In this document: in pieces, positions 1 to 10,734 of the stretch
Position numbering within the stretch: position 1 is the first letter of the stretch
Layout: each line of letters opens with the position of its first letter
Assembly: GCA_023614405.1 (NCBI GenBank)
Contig: JAJUPC010000222.1
Span: forward strand, 490,103 to 554,102
Source: Avena insularis
Taxonomy: Eukaryota; Streptophyta; Magnoliopsida; Poales; Poaceae
DNA length: 64,000 nt
Direction: 5' to 3'
The notes under the pieces: generated by a model
Seen by the model: the letters and a program-made list of their open reading frames with translations, nothing else
Databases searched by the model: none
Told to the model about the DNA's origin: nothing
Made by a program: the position numbers and the translations under genes

Positions 1-695
1 CATCTAGTGGATCAGTGTGGTTTATGAAAAGAACACACATGCAATGACATCTAGTGGATCCATGTGGTTTATGAAAAGAACACACGTGCAATGACATCTA
101 GTGGATCCATGTGGTTTAGGAAAATAACACACATATGCAATGACATCCAATGGATCAGTGTGGTTTATGAAAAGAAAACACATGCAATGACATCTAGTGG
201 ATCAGTGTGGTTTATGAAAAGAACACACATATGCAATGACATCCAATGGATCCATGTGGTTTTGGAAAATAACACACATATGCAATGACATCTAGTGGAT
301 CCGTCTGATTGATGAAAAGAATACACATGCAATTACATCTAGTGGATCCATGTGGTTTAGGAAAAGTACACACATATGCAATCATATCTAGTGGAAAAGT
401 GTGGTTTATGAAAAGAACACACATGCAATGACATCCAGTGGATCAGTGTGGTATAGGAAAAGAACACACATATGCAATGATATCTAGTGGATCAGTGTGG
501 TTTATGAAAAGAACACACAGGCAATGACATCTAGTGGATCCATGTGGTTTTGTTAAAGAACACACATATGCAATGACATCTAGTGGATCAGTGTGGTTTA
601 TGAAAAGAACACACATATGCGATTACATTCCGTGGATCCATGTGGTTTATAAAAAGAACACACATATGCAATAACATCCAGTGGATTAGTGTGGT
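1..695. repeat. Copy 1 of a 3319-bp spaced satellite duplication
   Basis: This segment matches 3320-4014 almost base for base, including rare private variants: ACACGTGCAATG, a GTCTGATTGATG monomer, a GAAAAGTACACAC monomer and a GCGATTACATTCCGTGG monomer. The offset is 3319 bp at every marker checked (for example the GCGATTAC motif at 619 and 3938). The match probably extends to the left beyond the window. On the right it decays near 700, where this copy carries GGTTTTATG and ACAAACAAG instead of the ordinary sequence. Confidence 0.85.
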
Positions 696-959
696 TTTAT
701 GAAAAGAACAAACAAGAAATGACATCTAGTGGATTCATGTGGTTTATGAAAACAACACACAGATGCAATGACATCTAGTGGATTCATGTGGTATATGAAA
801 ACAACACACATATGCAATGACATCTAGTGGATCCATCTGGTTTAGGAAAATAACACACATATGCAATGACATCTAGTGGAGAAGTGTGGTTTCTGAAAAG
901 AACACACATGCAATGACATCTAGTGGATCCATGTGGTTTATGAAAAGAACACACATGAA

Positions 960-2230
960 ATGACATCTAGTGGATCCATGTTGTTTAGGAAAATAACACG
1001 CATATAAAATGACATCCAATGGATCAGTGTGGTTTATGAAAAGAACACACATGCAATGACATCTAGTTGATCAGTGTGGTTTATGAAAAGAACACACATA
1101 TGCAATGACATCCAGTGGATCCATGTGGTTTAGGAAAAGAACACACATATGCAATGGCATCTAGTGGATCAGTGTGGTTGATGAAAAGAACACACATGCA
1201 ATTACATCTGGTGGATCCATGTGGTTTAGGAAAAGAACACACATATGCAATGACATCTAGTGGATTAGTGTGGTTTATGAAAAGAACACACATGCAATGA
1301 CATCAAGTGGATCAGTGTGGTTTAGGAAAAGAACACACATATGCATTGACATCTAGTGTATTAGTGTGGTTTTTGAAAAGAACACACATATGCAATGACA
1401 TCTACTAGATCCATATGGTTTAGGAAAAGAACACACATATGCAATGACATCTAGTGGATCAATGTGGTTTATGAAAAGAACATACATATGCAATGACATC
1501 TAGTGGATCCATGTGGTTTAGGAAAAGAACACACATATGCAATGACATCTAGTGGATCAGTGTGGTTTATTAAAAGAACACACATGCAATGGCATCTAGT
1601 CAATCAGTGTGGTTTATGAAAAGAACACACATATGCAATAACATCCAGGATCAATGTAGTTTATGAAAATAACACACATGCAATGACATCTAGTGGATCA
1701 GTGTGGTTTATTAATATAACACACATATGCAATGGCATCCAGTGGATGCATGTGGTTTAGGAAAAGAACACACATATGCAGTGACATCTAGTGGATCAGT
1801 GTGGTTTCTCAAAAGAACTCACATGCAATGACATCTAGTGGATCCATGTGGTTTATGAAAATAACACACATGTAATGACATCTAGTGGATCCACGTGGTT
1901 TAGGAAAATAACACACATATGCAATGACATCCAATGGATCAGTGTGGTTCATGAAAAGAACACATATGCAATGACATCTAGTTGATCAGTGTGGTTTATG
2001 AAAAGAACACACATATGCAATGATATCTAGTGGATCCATGTGATTTAGGAAAAGAACATACATATGCAATATATCTAGTGGATCAGTGTGGTTTAGAAAA
2101 AGAACACACGTGCAATGACATCTAGTGGATCCATGTGGTTTAGTTAAAGAACACACATATGCAACGACATCTAGTGGATCAGTGTGGTTTATGAAAAGAA
2201 CACACATATGCAATTACATTTAGTGGATCA
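960..2230. repeat. Satellite segment paralogous to 11264-12534
   Basis: Marker variants line up with block 3 at a constant offset of 10304 bp. Examples are the ACACGCATATAAAA monomer at about 995 and 11299, the TCTGGTGGATCC monomer, the CAATATATCTAG shortened monomer, and TTTATAAAAAG near 2238 and 12542. Two unrelated retroelements (1650 and 2311 bp) lie between the copies. Part of the offset is therefore inserted DNA and the satellite distance is only about 6.3 kb. Confidence 0.75.
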
Positions 2231-3319
2231 ATGTGGTTTATAAAAAGAACACACAGATGCAATAACATCCTAGTGTGGTTTATGAAAAGAACACACATGC
2301 AATGACATCTAGTGGATCCATGTGGTTTATGAAAACAACACACATATGCAATGACATCCAGTGGATCCATGTGGTTTCGGAAAAGAACACACATATGTAA
2401 TGACATCTAGTGGATAAGTGTGGTTTCTGAAAAGAACACACAAGCAATGACATCTAGTGGATCCATGTGGTTTATGAAAATAACACACATGCAATGACAT
2501 CTAGTGGATTCATGTGGTTTACGAAAATAACACACATATGCAATGACATCCAATGGATCAGTGTGGTTTATGAAAAGAACACACATGCAATGACATCTAG
2601 TAGATGAGTGTGATTTATGAAAAGAACACACATATACCATGACATCAAGTGGATCCATGTGGTTTAGGAAAAGAACACACATATGCAATGACATCTAGTG
2701 GATCACTATGGTTGATGAAAAGAACACACTTGCAATTACATCTGGTGGATCCATGTGCTTTAGGAAAAGATAACACATATGCAATGACATCTAGTGGATT
2801 AGTGTGGTTTATGAAAAGAACACACATGCAATGACATCAAGTGGATCAGTGTGGTTTAGGAAAATAAAAAACATATGCAATGACATCTAGTGGATCAGTG
2901 TGCTTTATGAAAAAGAACACACATATGCAATGACATTTACTAGATCCATATGGTTTAGGAAAAGAACACACATATGCAATGACATCTAGTGGATTAGTGT
3001 GGTTTATGAAAAGAACACACATGAAATGACATCTAGTGGATCCATGTGGTTTAGGAAAAGAACACACATATGCAATGCCATCTAGTGGTTCAGTGTGGTT
3101 GATGAAAAGAACACACATGCAATTACATGTAGTGGATCCATGTGGTTTAGGAAAAAGAACACACATATGCAATGACATCCAGTGGATCGGTGTGGTTTAT
3201 GAAAAGAGCACACATGCAATAAAATCTAGTGGATCAGTGTGGTTTATGAAAAGAACACACATATGCAATGACATCCAGTGGATCCATGTAGTTTAGGAAA
3301 AGAACACACATATACAATA

Positions 3320-4014
3320 CATCTAGTGGATCAGTGTGGTTTATGAAAAGATCACACATGCAATGACATCTAGTGGATCCATGTGGTTTATGAAAAGAAC
3401 ACACGTGCAATGACATCTAGTAGATCCATGTGGTTTAGGAAAATAACACACATATGCAATGACATCCAATGGATCAGTGTGGTTTATGAAAAGAAAACAC
3501 ATGCAATGACATCTAGTGGATCAGTGTGGTTTATGAAAAGAACACACATATGCAATGACATCCAGTGGATCCATGTGGTTTTGGAAAATAACACACATAT
3601 GCAATGACATCTAGTGGATCCGTCTGATTGATGAAAAGAATACACATGCAATTACATCTAGTGGATCCATGTGGTTTAGGAAAAGTACACACATATGCAA
3701 TCATATCTAGTGGAACAGTGTGGTTTATGAAAAGAAGACACATGCAATGACATCCAGTGGATCAGTGTGGTATAGGAAAAGAACACACATATGCAATGAT
3801 ATCTAGTGGATCAGTGTGGTTTATGAAAAGAACACACATGCAATGACATCTAGTGGATCCATGTGGTTTAGTTAAAGAACACACATATGCAATGACATCT
3901 AGTGGATCAGTGTGGTTTATGAAAAGAACACACATATGCGATTACATTCCGTGGATCCATGTGGTTTATAAAAAGAACACACATATGCAATAACATCCAG
4001 TGGATTAGTGTGGT
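3320..4014. repeat. Copy 2 of the 3319-bp spaced satellite duplication
   Basis: Partner of 1-695. Differences are scattered single bases (for example AGTAGATCC against AGTGGATCC), so the duplication is younger than the general monomer divergence. A segment of about 69 monomers is the implied exchange unit. Confidence 0.85.
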
Positions 4015-4859
4015 TTATGAAAAGAACACACATGCAATGACATCCAGTGGATCAGTGTGGTATAGGAAAAGAACACACATATGCAATGATATCTAGTGGA
4101 TCAGTGTGGTTTATGAAAAGAACACACATATGCAATGGCATCCAGTGGATCCATGTGGTTTAGGAAAAGAACAAACATATGCAATGACATCTAGTGGATC
4201 GGTGTGGTTTATGAAAAGAACACACATGTAATCACATCTACTGGATCCATGTGGTTTATGAAAAGAACACACATGTAATGACATCTAGTGTATCCATGTG
4301 GTTTAGGAAAAGAACACACATATGCAATGCCATCTAGTGGATTAGTGTGGTTTATGAAAAGAACACACATGCAATAACATCTAGTGGATCAGTGTGGTTT
4401 ATGAAAAGAACACACATATGCAATGACATCTAGTCATCTGTTTGGTTTATGAAAAGAACACACATGCAATGACATCAAGTGGATCAGTGTCTTTTAGGAA
4501 AAGAACACACATATCCAATGACATCTAGTGGATCAGTGTGGTTTATGAAAAGAACACACATGCAATGACATCTACTGGATCCATGTGGTTTTTGAAAAGA
4601 ACACACGTGCAATGATATCTACTGGACCGGTGTGGTTTACGAAAAGAACACACATATGCAATGACATCTAGTGGATCGGTGTGGTTTATGAAAAGAACAC
4701 ACATGCAATGACATCTAGTGGATCAGTGTGGTTTATGAAAAGAACACACATATGAAACGACATCTAGTGGAGCCATATGGTTTAGGAAAAGAACACACAC
4801 ATGCATTGACATCTAGGGGATCAGTGTGGTTTATGCAAAGAACACACATATGCAATGAC

Positions 4860-4864
4860 ATCCA
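4860..4864. repeat. Target-site duplication ATCCA (left)
   Basis: The 5-bp ATCCA directly before the TGTTGGG terminus is repeated at 6515-6519 directly after the TTCA terminus. Removing the element plus one copy restores an ordinary satellite phase (GACATCCAGTGG). Confidence 0.93.
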
Positions 4865-6514
4865 TGTTGGGTCCGCAACATAGAAAACAAAAATTTTCCT
4901 ACGGTGTGAACTACACGCCAAGATCTATCTACTAGGTACAAAGCAAACGGGTGGACATACATCCATAGAGAACTTACCCTCGAAGACAACAAGCTTTGTT
5001 AACGAGTAGGAACTCGTGGTTGATGTAGTCGTACACTTGCCGATCTCAAGATCGTGAGGAAGTCCGGCCGCAACTCAAGAGCCATCACTTTTCGCACACA
5101 TGTTCAAGCCACCGGACAACCTCCACCTCCTCGCTCCAGCGATCCAGCGAAAGCAGCAACTCCTTCCAGACGAAATGCCACCGGGAACATGTATCTCGCT
5201 AATCTGAGACCATGGGGGAATAATTCTAGAGGGGGAGAGAGATCCTTCACAAGGAGGTGTGAGGATGAAGGAGGGAATGGGTGGCCTTTTATAGGAGGAG
5301 GGGGGTGCCCCCTCTCTCCATGGTCGGCGCATGGGGGGGTGACCCCTCACCTCCCCCATTCATGTGGTTGTAACTCCTCCACATTAAAATGCCTCTTCAC
5401 ATTCCCTTTTAAAGTCTCCACTTTAAATGCATTAAGTTTCTCCAAATTTAATGCTCTCTCATTTAATAAAACTCTTTTATTAAATTTATTCAGAATTTTG
5501 TTAATTACTTTAATTAACAAACATTCACATATAGCCCCTTGCAATATTTCAATATCACATGCATAACCACCTTCTGCAATTTCACCCGAAACAATTTCCG
5601 GTTTCTATTGAAACAATTCCTGCGCTTTGCAATTCTTTTGTCTGAAACATATGTGCTCCAAAATGGTGTCACGTAACTCTTAAGTGTGCCACCCTACGGT
5701 TCGCGAATAATGCAGACATGATCGAGACCCTTCTCCGATCAATAATCAATAATGACAGGACACGGAGATCCGTACTGACTCCTACACATTCAGCGATGAC
5801 TCCTGTGATCGTGAGAACCTTTAACTCTTGTAACTAAATCCCTTTGTCTCTCGATATATTACATGTCCGAGATTCGATCATCGGTATCTCCATACCTAGT
5901 TTGATCTCGTTACCGACATGCACTCTTTTCTCGTTCCCGTGATATAACATTCTAGTGATCACATCACTTGCTTGCAAGCTATCCTAATGTGATATCACCG
6001 AGAGGGCCAGTATATCTATCCGTCATCCGGATTGACAAATTCCACTCTTGATCCATGAGCCTCAACATAACACCTTCAGTAATGAACCCATCTTTATAGT
6101 CACCTGTTACGGTGTGACGTTTGATGTTATCAAGATACTCTTCCGGTGTTAGCAATTAACATGATCTCATGGTCTAAGGATAAAGATTACTTCGTATGAT
6201 GTTATAGCAATATAAACACAATGACTTGATCATAATGCTATACTTTGGATGAATGTTCATCACATCATTCCACCAATGGTGTGACCTTGTTATTAACAAC
6301 ATCCAATGTCCATGATCAGGAAACCTTGATCATCTTGTTAATCAACAAGCTAGTCTATAAGAGAGGCATGACTAGGAACCCTTTTTGTTTATTAAACACA
6401 CATGTATTGATGTTTCCTATCAATACAATTATAGCATGTAAAATAAACATCTATCATATACAAGGAATCCATAATAACAACTTTATTATTGCCTCTCAGG
6501 GCATATTTCCTTCA
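4865..6514 (-). mobile_element. Solo LTR, copia Angela/BARE-like
   Basis: A 1650-bp LTR bounded by TG...CA on both strands and flanked by a perfect 5-bp TSD, with no internal domain or second LTR: the classic product of LTR-LTR recombination. On the reverse strand it begins TGAAGGAAATATGCCCTG, followed by GAGGCAATAATAAAG. That start, together with ACCATGAGATCATG, ATCAAACGTCACACCGTAAC and GGTGACTATAAAGATG further in, is the recognisable layout of Angela/BARE/WIS LTRs of pooid grasses (from family knowledge, not a search). A TATA box lies at 5285-5293. The GC-rich, C-tract part (about 5200-5360) is the probable leader just downstream of transcription start. Open frames of 94 and 170 codons inside it have no recognisable domain and are not called as genes. 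Confidence 0.88.
5285..5293 (-). promoter_or_regulatory. LTR TATA box (TATAAAAGG)
   Basis: TATAAAAGG read on the reverse strand, in the expected mid-LTR position of the solo copia LTR and oriented with it. The element has no coding region left, so any transcript would run leftward into satellite block 1. Confidence 0.6.
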
Positions 6515-6519
6515 ATCCA
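6515..6519. repeat. Target-site duplication ATCCA (right)
   Basis: Identical to 4860-4864; it marks the right edge of the solo LTR. Confidence 0.93.
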
Positions 6520-8423
6520 GTGGATCCATGTGTTTAGGAAAATAACACACATATGCAATGATATCTAGTGGATCAGTGTGGTTTCTGAAAGGAACACACA
6601 TGCAATGACATCTAGTGGATCCATGTGGTTTATGAAAAGAACACACATGCAATGATATCTAGTGGATCCATGTGGTTTAGGAAAATAACACACATATGCA
6701 ATGACATCCAATGGATCAGTGTGGTTTATGAAAAGAAAACACATGCAATGACATCTAGTGGATCAGTGTGGTTTATCAAAAGAACACACATATGCAATGA
6801 TATCTAGTGGATCCATGTGGTTTAGGAAAATAACACACATATGCAATGACACCTGTGGTTGATGAAAAGAACAAACAAGCAATTACATCTAGTGGATCCA
6901 TGTGGTTTAGGAAAAGAACACACATATGCAATGACATCTACTGGATCAGTGTGGTTTATGAAAAGAACACACATGCAATGACATCTAGTGGATCAGTGTG
7001 GTATAGGAAAAGAATACACATATGAAATGACATCTAGTGGATCAGTGTGGTTTATGAAAAGAACACACATGCACTGACATCTAATGGATCCATGTGGTTT
7101 ATGAAAAGAACACACATGCAATGACATCTAATGGATCCATGTGGTTTAGGAAAAGAAAACACATATGCAATTACATCTAGTCGATATGTGTGGTTTATGA
7201 AAAGAACACACATACAATGACATCTAGTGGATCAATGTTGTTTATGAAAAGAACACACATATGCACATGCATCTAGTGGATCCATGTGGTTTAGGAAAAG
7301 AACACACATATGCAATGACATCTAGTGGATCAGTGTGTTTTATGAAAAGAACACACATGCAATCACATCTACTGGACCCATGTGGTTTATGAAAAGAACA
7401 CACACGTAATGACATCTAGTGGATCCATGTGGTTTAGGAAAAGAACACACATATGCAATGACATCTAGTGGATCAGTGTGGTTTATGAAAAGAAAACACA
7501 AGCAATAACATCTAGTGGATCGGTGTGGTTTATGAAAAGAACACACATATGCAATGATATCTAGTGGATCAGTTTGGTTTATGAAAAGCACACACATGCA
7601 ATTACATCAAGTGGATCAGTGTGGTTTAGGAAAAGAACACACATATCTAATGACATCTAGTGGACCAGTGTGGTTTATGAAAAGAACACACATGCAATGA
7701 CATCTACTGGATCCATGTGGTTTCTGAAAAGAACACATGTGTAATGACATCTAGTGGATCAGTTTGGTTTAGGAAAAGAACACACATATGCAATGACATC
7801 CAGTGGATCGGTGAGGTTTATGAAAATAACACACATGCAATGACATCTAGTGGATCTGTGTGGTTTATGAAAAGAACACACATATGCAACGGCATCAAGT
7901 GGATCCATATGGTTTAGGAAAAGACCACACATATGCAATGACATCTAGTGGATCAGTGTGGTTTATTAAAAGAACACACATGAAATGGCATCTAGTGGAT
8001 CCATGTGGTTTAGGAAAAGAACACACATATGCAATGACATCTAGTGGATCAGTGTGGTTTATGGAAAGAACACGCATGCAATGACATCTAGTCGATCAAT
8101 GTGGTTTATGAAAAGAACACACATATGCAATGACATCTAGTGGAACAGTGTGGTTTATGAAAATAACACACATGCAATGACATGTAGTGGATCAATATGA
8201 TTTATGAAAATAACACACATATGCAATGACATCTAGAGGATCCATGTGGTTTAGGAAAAGAACAAACATATGCAATGACATCTAGTGGATCAGTGTGGTT
8301 TCTTAAAAGAAAACACATGCAATGACATCTAGTGGATCCATGTGGTTTATGAAAAGAACACACATGAAATTACATCTAGTGGACCCATGTGGTTTAGGAA
8401 AATAACACACATATGCAATGATA
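6515..8423. repeat. Satellite block 2
   Basis: About 40 monomers of the same A/B family between the solo LTR and the gypsy derivative. It resumes with ATCCAGTGG (the right TSD) and one A monomer missing a base (CATGTGTTTAGG). A shortened monomer sits near 6850 (GACACCTGTGG, about 16 bp lost). The block ends in the phase GCAATGATA at the LTR terminus at 8424. Longer offsets were not traced in this short block. Confidence 0.95.
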
Positions 8424-8916
8424 TGTTATGGGTCTCCTTGTGGATTTACCCTTCGAGTGGCCCGATCTTCATGGATTTGAGGCGGAAGTGAGGGAAAACA
8501 CGATGAACACGATGAACACAACTCTAATGCAAGGTAAAGATACAAACATACGCCAAATCACACCCAATTCGATTTGCTCCCGTTGGTTTGAACAACCAAT
8601 CCAATAGAATCCTCGGCGAGAGACCTTGCGGTAGAATCACCAAAGGAGAGATCGGCAAGCGGACGATAGAATCCAAACCAAGGAGAGAGTAGCAACCAAG
8701 TAGAATCCCAAAGGGGAGAGACCAAGCAATACTATAATCCTTGATAGGTAGAGACCAAACACTTGAGGATGGTCTTGACAACTTGGAGAAGGGCACCGAC
8801 TCCAAGGCCTTGTACAACTCATAGATTTACTATTGAGAGGGGGGTTCCCATCTAGGGTTAGGCACATGCCTTAATTCATCATCATCTCTCTAGGGTTTGA
8901 AGGAGGGGGTGAGGGC

Positions 8917-8925
8917 ATATATATA
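8917..8925 (-). promoter_or_regulatory. LTR TATA-like run
   Basis: Alternating TATATATAT (reverse strand) about 540 bp into the 1032-bp LTR, followed downstream on that strand by a short purine/pyrimidine-rich leader. Position and orientation suit the LTR promoter. This rests on sequence alone. Confidence 0.45.
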
Positions 8926-9021
8926 GGCCAGCCACGAGCTAGGGGTAAAACAGGCATCAACAGGAAGTTTGGGGCGTTACATGGGCCAAGCCCAGCTTGA
9001 GGCGCGCATGCCCACATTGCT

Positions 9022-9203
9022 CGGTCCGGAGACTCTGGTGTAGTGGTCCGGAGACTCCGATCTGTACCGGAGACTCCGGTCAACCTCCGGAGGGGGTCAC
9101 TGACTGTCCCAGGCACTGGTTCGAGGCTCGGTCCGGAGACGGGCCAGATACTCCGGTGTGGTAGACCAGAGACTCCGGTCTGCTGGTGCGGAGACTCCGG
9201 TCC
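9022..9203. repeat. CCGGAG/CTCCGG palindromic repeat cluster in LTR
   Basis: Seven or more imperfect copies of a CCGGAGACTCCGG-like unit within about 180 bp (starts near 9024, 9046, 9067, 9085, 9131, 9168 and 9190). Each half is the reverse complement of the other, so each unit can form a small hairpin. It is GC-rich and CpG-rich, in sharp contrast with the CpG-poor satellite around the element. Similar CCGGAG tracts occur in LTRs of some grass gypsy families; the function is unknown. Confidence 0.75.
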
Positions 9204-10734
9204 TGCTTCAGCAGCTTCTTGTGTCTTCTCTTCCAGGCCTCTTGCTTGGGTGTCTTGGCTCCAGGGCCATCCTTGCTGCGTCTTCTTGGCATCATGTTCA
9301 TGGACCTAGTCACATCATGGGCATTCGCCTCAAGTAGGATTCCATTCGCATAATAACCAACGAAAGGCAAAGCATGGAAGGAGTTCACCTTTGGAGTGAT
9401 GATTAGTGTGGCATGATGTGGACCAAAGGTGGTTTCCGTATGTTGGGCTCCATCATCTCCCCCTTCTTGAAAACGAGTCGACCTCGACGATGTTCGTTCA
9501 TCATGCAAGGAAGGAGGTGTGTCCTTGGCCTTATTTGTGTACATGGTCGGATCACCCGTGTCGAAGCCATTCTCAAACTTAGTGAAGAGCTTGTGGAACT
9601 TCTTGCCATCATGTTGTGGTTGGAGATCTTGTAGCCTTATCCTTGTAGTTGGTGGTCTATCTTGGGTACCCTGCAAAACCGACAACAAAGAGAGAGAATT
9701 GTATGAATGATTGTTAGTATGGGTCACACTGAAGTCTCTCTTCTCACATTTTGTGGCTTGCGTCGTGCCACTCATGATTTTTCCACTAATTTTTGGCTTG
9801 TGGCACACACTCTCTCGATGGTGGTTCACTCTCTCACCACTCGTCTCACAAAGGTCCTTAGCTTGCTTTATCTTGTTAACCAGTGCCATGCTGGATGCGA
9901 TGACTTGGCTAGGCGTCATGGGTTGGAGCACAAATTTCTTGTCGTTCCACTTGAAGGAGTATTGGTTGGTGGAACCATGATGTATTGCTTCTCTATCGTA
10001 TTGCCATGGCCTTCCAAGTAGCATGTGGCACACGGACATTAGCACAACATCACACTCGATGGTGTCTTCATATGGTCCAATCTTGAAGGAGACGTGGACC
10101 TTTGATGTTATCTTGAGTGCTCCATTGTCATCAAGCCATTGGACATGGTAGGGGTGAGGATGCTCTATGCATTGCAACTTGAGTTTCTCACAAAGCTCCG
10201 TACTTGCGAGGTTTTGGCAACTACCTCCATCAATGATCACTTTTATGGACTTGCCATCAATTTCGGCACGAGTTTGGAAGATATTGAGGCGTTGACCCTC
10301 TCTTGGGGTGGAGTTTGTCGTTGATATTTGAGCTATGACAAGTGCGGGGCCTGGATCATGCTCGCATACAATTGTGTCATCCTCTTCCATTGCGGTTGTC
10401 CTTGCAATAACACGTTGAGTGAGAGCTTCATATTCCTCTTCACTCACAAAGTAGGTTGCACCATTCTCATCCGTAAGCATCACTCGTGTGTTGGTGCACT
10501 CATATGACTTGTGACCTTTCACTCCACACTTGAAGCAAGTGACTTGACTATCGGATGTCGTGTTGGAGGAGGGTGCTATCATGGTCTTTGCTTGATTGGA
10601 TGAGCTTAATGCTTGGTTTGTTGGCTTTGCGGGAGCATTTGCATTGATGGACGCAAAGTATGACTTGGACTTGTCGTACGCATTCTGATTTTGTAACTAC
10701 CACTCAGCTTTGGTAGCTTGATGGAGGAGCTCGG
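9080..10734 (-). pseudogene. gag (zinc knuckle) - protease remnant of a Ty3/gypsy element
   Basis: The open frame 9080-10582 encodes 500 residues. Residues 16-29 form a CX2CX4HX4C zinc knuckle (C16, C19, H24, C29), the nucleic-acid-binding motif of nucleocapsid. A retropepsin-like domain follows, with the putative catalytic aspartate D118 in the variant DGGS and the family's closing motif LLGRPW at 188-193. Homology continues in the same frame upstream of the first ATG to 10734, interrupted by a TAG at 10697-10699, so the N-terminal part of gag is both cut off and broken. After about residue 230 the sequence is a poorly conserved linker that joins directly to a pol-end-like tail; about 1 kb or more of RT-RNase H-integrase coding is missing. 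The last ~125 codons read through the polypurine tract into the LTR and are not natural protein. Confidence 0.8.
9456..9469 (-). other. Polypurine tract of the gypsy derivative
   Basis: CAAGAAGGGGGAGA on the reverse strand, immediately before the LTR start TGATGG. This is the plus-strand priming site expected next to a 3' LTR and it fixes the LTR boundary at 9455. Confidence 0.8.

Larger units (their letters stand above)
1..4864. repeat. Satellite block 1 (47/49-bp A-B monomers)
   Basis: Tandem array of about 100 monomers. The A monomer (49 bp) reads GGATCCATG, then GTTTAGGAAAAG, then CACATATGCAATG. The B monomer (47 bp) reads GGATCAGTG, then GTTTATGAAAAG, then CACATGCAATG. Both end ACATCTAGT. 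A and B mostly alternate, giving a 96-bp dimer. Divergence between neighbouring copies is modest (point changes such as AAAATAACAC, CATCCAATGG, GATTAGTG) with occasional 1-3 bp indels. The block enters from outside the window and ends at the solo LTR, inside the monomer phase GACATCCA. Short open frames here are by-products of the 96-bp period and are not genes. I cannot match the family to a named satellite. Confidence 0.96.
8424..9455 (-). repeat. 3' LTR of the gypsy derivative
   Basis: On the reverse strand it runs from TGATGGAGCCCAACA (ending at 9455, just after the polypurine tract) to CCCATAACA (8424), 1032 bp. It holds a TATA-like run at 8917-8925 and a cluster of CCGGAGACTCCGG-type repeats at about 9022-9203. 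The remainder shows no gene. The open frames seen across it on both strands lack domains. Confidence 0.85.
8424..10734 (-). mobile_element. Truncated, internally deleted Ty3/gypsy retrotransposon
   Basis: Read on the reverse strand from the right, this copy starts abruptly inside gag (no 5' LTR, no primer site). It then has a CCHC zinc knuckle, a retropepsin-like domain, a degenerate linker, a short tail resembling the C-terminal end of pol (...RFQEGGDDG), a polypurine tract at 9456-9469 and a complete 1032-bp 3' LTR. Reverse transcriptase, RNase H and the integrase core are absent. The left end is the exact LTR terminus TGTTATGGG; the right end is a truncation at about 10734, joined to satellite. 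TGATA at 8419-8423 and TGACA at 10735-10739 look like an imperfect 5-bp duplication. The clade cannot be assigned without RT. Confidence 0.85.

Noticed and set aside
1..4864. CRISPR-like array
   Set aside because: The whole 47-49 bp unit is repeated with point variation; there are no unique spacers, and the context is plant retroelement DNA.
5054..5566. 170-codon forward frame inside the solo LTR
   Set aside because: It lies antisense to the LTR, has low-complexity composition and no recognisable domain. It is explained by the GC-rich leader.
8871..9309. Forward and reverse 80-90 codon frames in the gypsy LTR
   Set aside because: They are generated by the CCGGAGACTCCGG repeat cluster and lack domains.
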